Source: Paulownia fortunei (taxonomy: Eukaryota > Streptophyta > Magnoliopsida > Lamiales > Paulowniaceae). Taken from it: a DNA stretch of 64,000 nucleotides. The notes beneath the pieces are model-generated. The model ran no database searches and was not told where the DNA came from. It was given only the letters and a program-made list of their open reading frames with translations. This document shows, piece by piece, positions 61,722-64,000 of this stretch (the stretch's first letter is position 1; every line of letters begins with the position of its first letter). The stretch is from NCBI GenBank assembly GCA_019321725.1, contig CM033105.1, forward strand, positions 17,825,861 to 17,889,860, given 5' to 3'. A program made the translations under genes and the position numbers.

Positions 61722-63597
61722 TGGTCGGTTATGTAGGCTTACCAAATTTAAATCTTACTTTTCAATAAATTTTTAATAAGTATAGAGTGAGTAAGAGTCG
61801 ATCTCATGAGGGTCAAGGCTAACTGATTTACTATCGACTTACTAACTAAGAAATTTAACTTTAAAATTGATAACCTAAAGTTAAGACTCAACAAGTAAAC
61901 GGTAAAAATAAATAACAAACGGTTGGTGGGGATTGATTTGAGTAACTAAGTCGCACAAATTAAAACTAATTAAAATATAAAGCAATCAAAATCAAAACAA
62001 CAATCAATAATCGATTAAAGTAGGTTGAAGTTTTATTCACCGCCACTAGACAACGGGTTGTAATTTCATATCAAGTTAGATAGAACAAGTTCTCTATCTA
62101 ATTCCCTACCCACCAAACAATCTAGAATAAGCTCTCCAGATTTAATTTAATGGATGCATTAAAACAAGAAAGATAGATTGATCTAAACAACAACCACTCA
62201 AACTCGGGTTATTTAACTTAGGTTATATTTTTCATTGCAATTAACAAAAAATATCCTATAATCATTAATCACAAATTACTACACATGATTAGAAATTCAA
62301 GATAATTACGGATCTAAAATCTCTAATCTAATTGTAGGGAGTTCTCACACCCAATTTGGTTGCGCACCCAAACAAAGCAAGAAAATACCCGTAAGACATT
62401 AAGCATAGAAAAATATAAACAACTTCAATTGGAAAGTTGGTCAATAATTTCAAATACTTAATTACAAAAACTCATATCGAAGGCTTTGAAATCAATCTCA
62501 ACAAAGAAGGAAGTTTAGCCTAACATGATAAAAATTAACATCATTGGGAATCAAAAAAACTTATTGGTTGAAGAAGATAGTTGGGGTTGATGGTAAATTA
62601 TGGATGTCTCCTCCTCCAAGCCTCTTCCACTTTGTCTTCCTTGAAGCTCCAAAATCCTAAGAGTGCTTTCAAAAGATGTATGTGATTTCTAAGAAAGTGA
62701 GTGAATCTGAAATTTCATTGTGTGTTGAGAGGATTGTGTCTTTTTATAAAGTGTGAGATGTGATTTAGTGTAAAGTGTGTAAGGTGTATTGTGCATTTGG
62801 TGTAAAATGTGTAAGGTGTGTTGTGTATTTATGTAAAGTGAGTAATGTGTGTTGTAAAGTATGTAATGTGTGTGGTATGATATATGTATCTAGTGTATAC
62901 AAATCATAAACATGTACCAAAAGGTGTAAAGGGATGCCACTTGTCACCACTCCAAGCAAAAGCATCAATTTTTGCACACGGATGGCACCTAGGTACCCTG
63001 TTCTGTATTTTGTCTGGCACCTAGGCGCCATTGCTGCTGTTTTTGTTCCTTTAGTTCAGTTTCTGACACGATTCATCCCCTTTCAACTAATTTTTGACCT
63101 GTTTATAGGCTTAATTAGCTTTTGGTGTATTCATAACAATTTTAGCCGTATCTGTTAGATTTTTGTAGCCACTTGAATCAGATCAATATCACATATTTGG
63201 AGAGAGTTATACTAAAAATACAAAGACTGCTATATCTAGAAGTTTTAGTACATATTTAACTCTTTAACTGAATTTTTCTCTTTGAATCAATTGAATTGGA
63301 AAAAGTTTCCAACATGAAAGTTATATATATATCTCTTATCTTTCCAATAAATCAAGAATCAGGTTCATAGGCTTTAGATTATAAATTTATGCCTAAAATA
63401 CAAAATCTGCAGCAATGGAACCTTGTCTATTTGGCCCAAGAATATTTGTTTCAACTTCATTTTGGCTCATTTTTGATCTTTTGATTCCCAAATTCCTATC
63501 ACTTACAAAATATTAACAAAAACCTATTATTAATAAGAATAAATCAAAGAAGACATAGAAAAATTGATACAAAATATGTAAAAATATACACTTATCA
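61722..63597 (-). repeat. 5' LTR of the Athila element (1.88 kb)
   Basis: It starts on the minus strand with TGATAAGTGTATA (63597 down) and ends CCGACCA (61722). It contains runs of GTGTAA-type words (62765-62870) and the GGCACCTAGGCGCCA palindrome near 63016. It is the complete LTR of the pair. Confidence 0.88.
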
Positions 63598-63602
63598 AAT
63601 TG

Positions 63603-64000
63603 TTTAAGGCTTGTATCTTTTCAATCAAATTGAAGCAAAAATAAACATAAAAATAATGAGGATAACAATTGGGCTAGAATCCAAATAATAAAAGAGGAAG
63701 CATTTACATGTTCAATTTTTTTCTTTTTTACAAAGTTGTATTTGTATCATGCTTGCAAAAAAAAACCAACTAAAATGGCTTACCTGGAGAGAAACCAAAT
63801 CCTCAACTAAAGCTTTTTTTCTTGCTTTCTTCCCATTCCTATGTCTAATATATGTTTTCTATCCTATTCTTTCATTTTTATTTTCTTTTTTATGGGTATT
63901 GGAATTTTAGTGTGGAGATAGATTTTTTCCATTGAGAATGAGAGTGAAAGACAGAGGCCATGAGTTGATAAGCTGAAAATAGTGAGTGAAAATCTCAATT
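63603..64000. other. Flank of the Athila element, no gene recognised
   Basis: AT-rich DNA up to the window end. T-rich stretches (63820-63900) and a GAGAATGAGAGTGAAAGACA tail might be the 5' leader of something beyond the window. Confidence 0.4.

Larger units (their letters stand above)
52950..63597 (-). mobile_element. Athila-type Ty3/Gypsy retrotransposon, minus strand, decayed
   Basis: Direct repeats at 52950-about 54695 and 61722-63597 start TGGTCGGTTAT on the plus strand. The outer right end is CACTTATCA, so the LTR reads TGATAAGTG...CCGACCA. The flanks GATTG (52945-52949) and AATTG (63598-63602) match at four of five bases and probably represent the target duplication. The minus-strand order is LTR, Asp-tRNA-type primer site, gag, protease, RT, RNase H, integrase, a long non-coding 3' region and LTR. 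RT wording (WVSPVQVVPKK, HYCFLDGYSGYNQI, MPFGLCNALATFQRCM) is that of the Athila/Tat group. No env-like ORF is seen. Confidence 0.92.

Overview
The window looks like AT-rich, gene-poor nuclear DNA from a flowering plant, most likely a eudicot. The evidence is short intron-split genes, plant-only transposon families (MULE with plant mobile domain, CACTA with Ptta/En-Spm transposase, Athila and Copia LTR elements), CACTACAA-type non-autonomous elements and an endogenous caulimovirid. No bacterial or organellar gene organisation, rRNA, tRNA gene or CRISPR array was seen. The species cannot be named from this sequence.

Host genes are few. The one confident gene is a three-exon RING-H2 E3 ubiquitin ligase on the minus strand (10685 to 7957, 204 aa, all exon phases agree). 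A second candidate on the plus strand is a small membrane protein resembling CASP-like (DUF588) proteins. Its exons at 38.25-38.49, 39.28-39.36 and about 43.67-43.74 kb are now separated by a 4.2-kb CACTA element.

The rest is mostly layered mobile DNA. 1.7-7.85 kb: a decayed MULE carrying transposase plus plant mobile domain, apparently inserted in a Stowaway-like MITE. 12.5-20 kb: a decayed, near-complete endogenous pararetrovirus (movement protein, coat region, protease, RT/RNase H, second ORF, relic 35S-like promoter) flanked on both sides by TA repeats, as known for florendoviruses. 21.7-23.0 kb: a foldback element with arms of roughly 390 bp. 25.3-29.1 kb: a Copia element with both LTRs, exact target duplication, PBS and PPT, but without most of its integrase. 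29.3-31.6 kb: a solo LTR with an exact target duplication. 31-37 kb: several MITEs, two of one family. 46.6-47.0 kb: a Copia RT/RNase H relic. 48.6-51.3 kb: a 5' LTR and PBS related to the solo LTR, followed by a CpG-rich 33-bp minisatellite. 51.3-52.3 kb: two CACTA transposase pieces joined tail to head on opposite strands. 52.95-63.6 kb: an Athila-type Gypsy element on the minus strand, with one LTR truncated.

Almost all transposon and viral reading frames carry stops and frameshifts, with many apparent C-to-T changes at CpG sites, as expected of old methylated insertions. No functioning multi-gene system is evident. The points most worth checking are the nested insertions, the PMD-bearing MULE, the TA-flanked virus copy with a decayed as-1-like promoter, the inverted CACTA fusion and the CpG-rich minisatellite.
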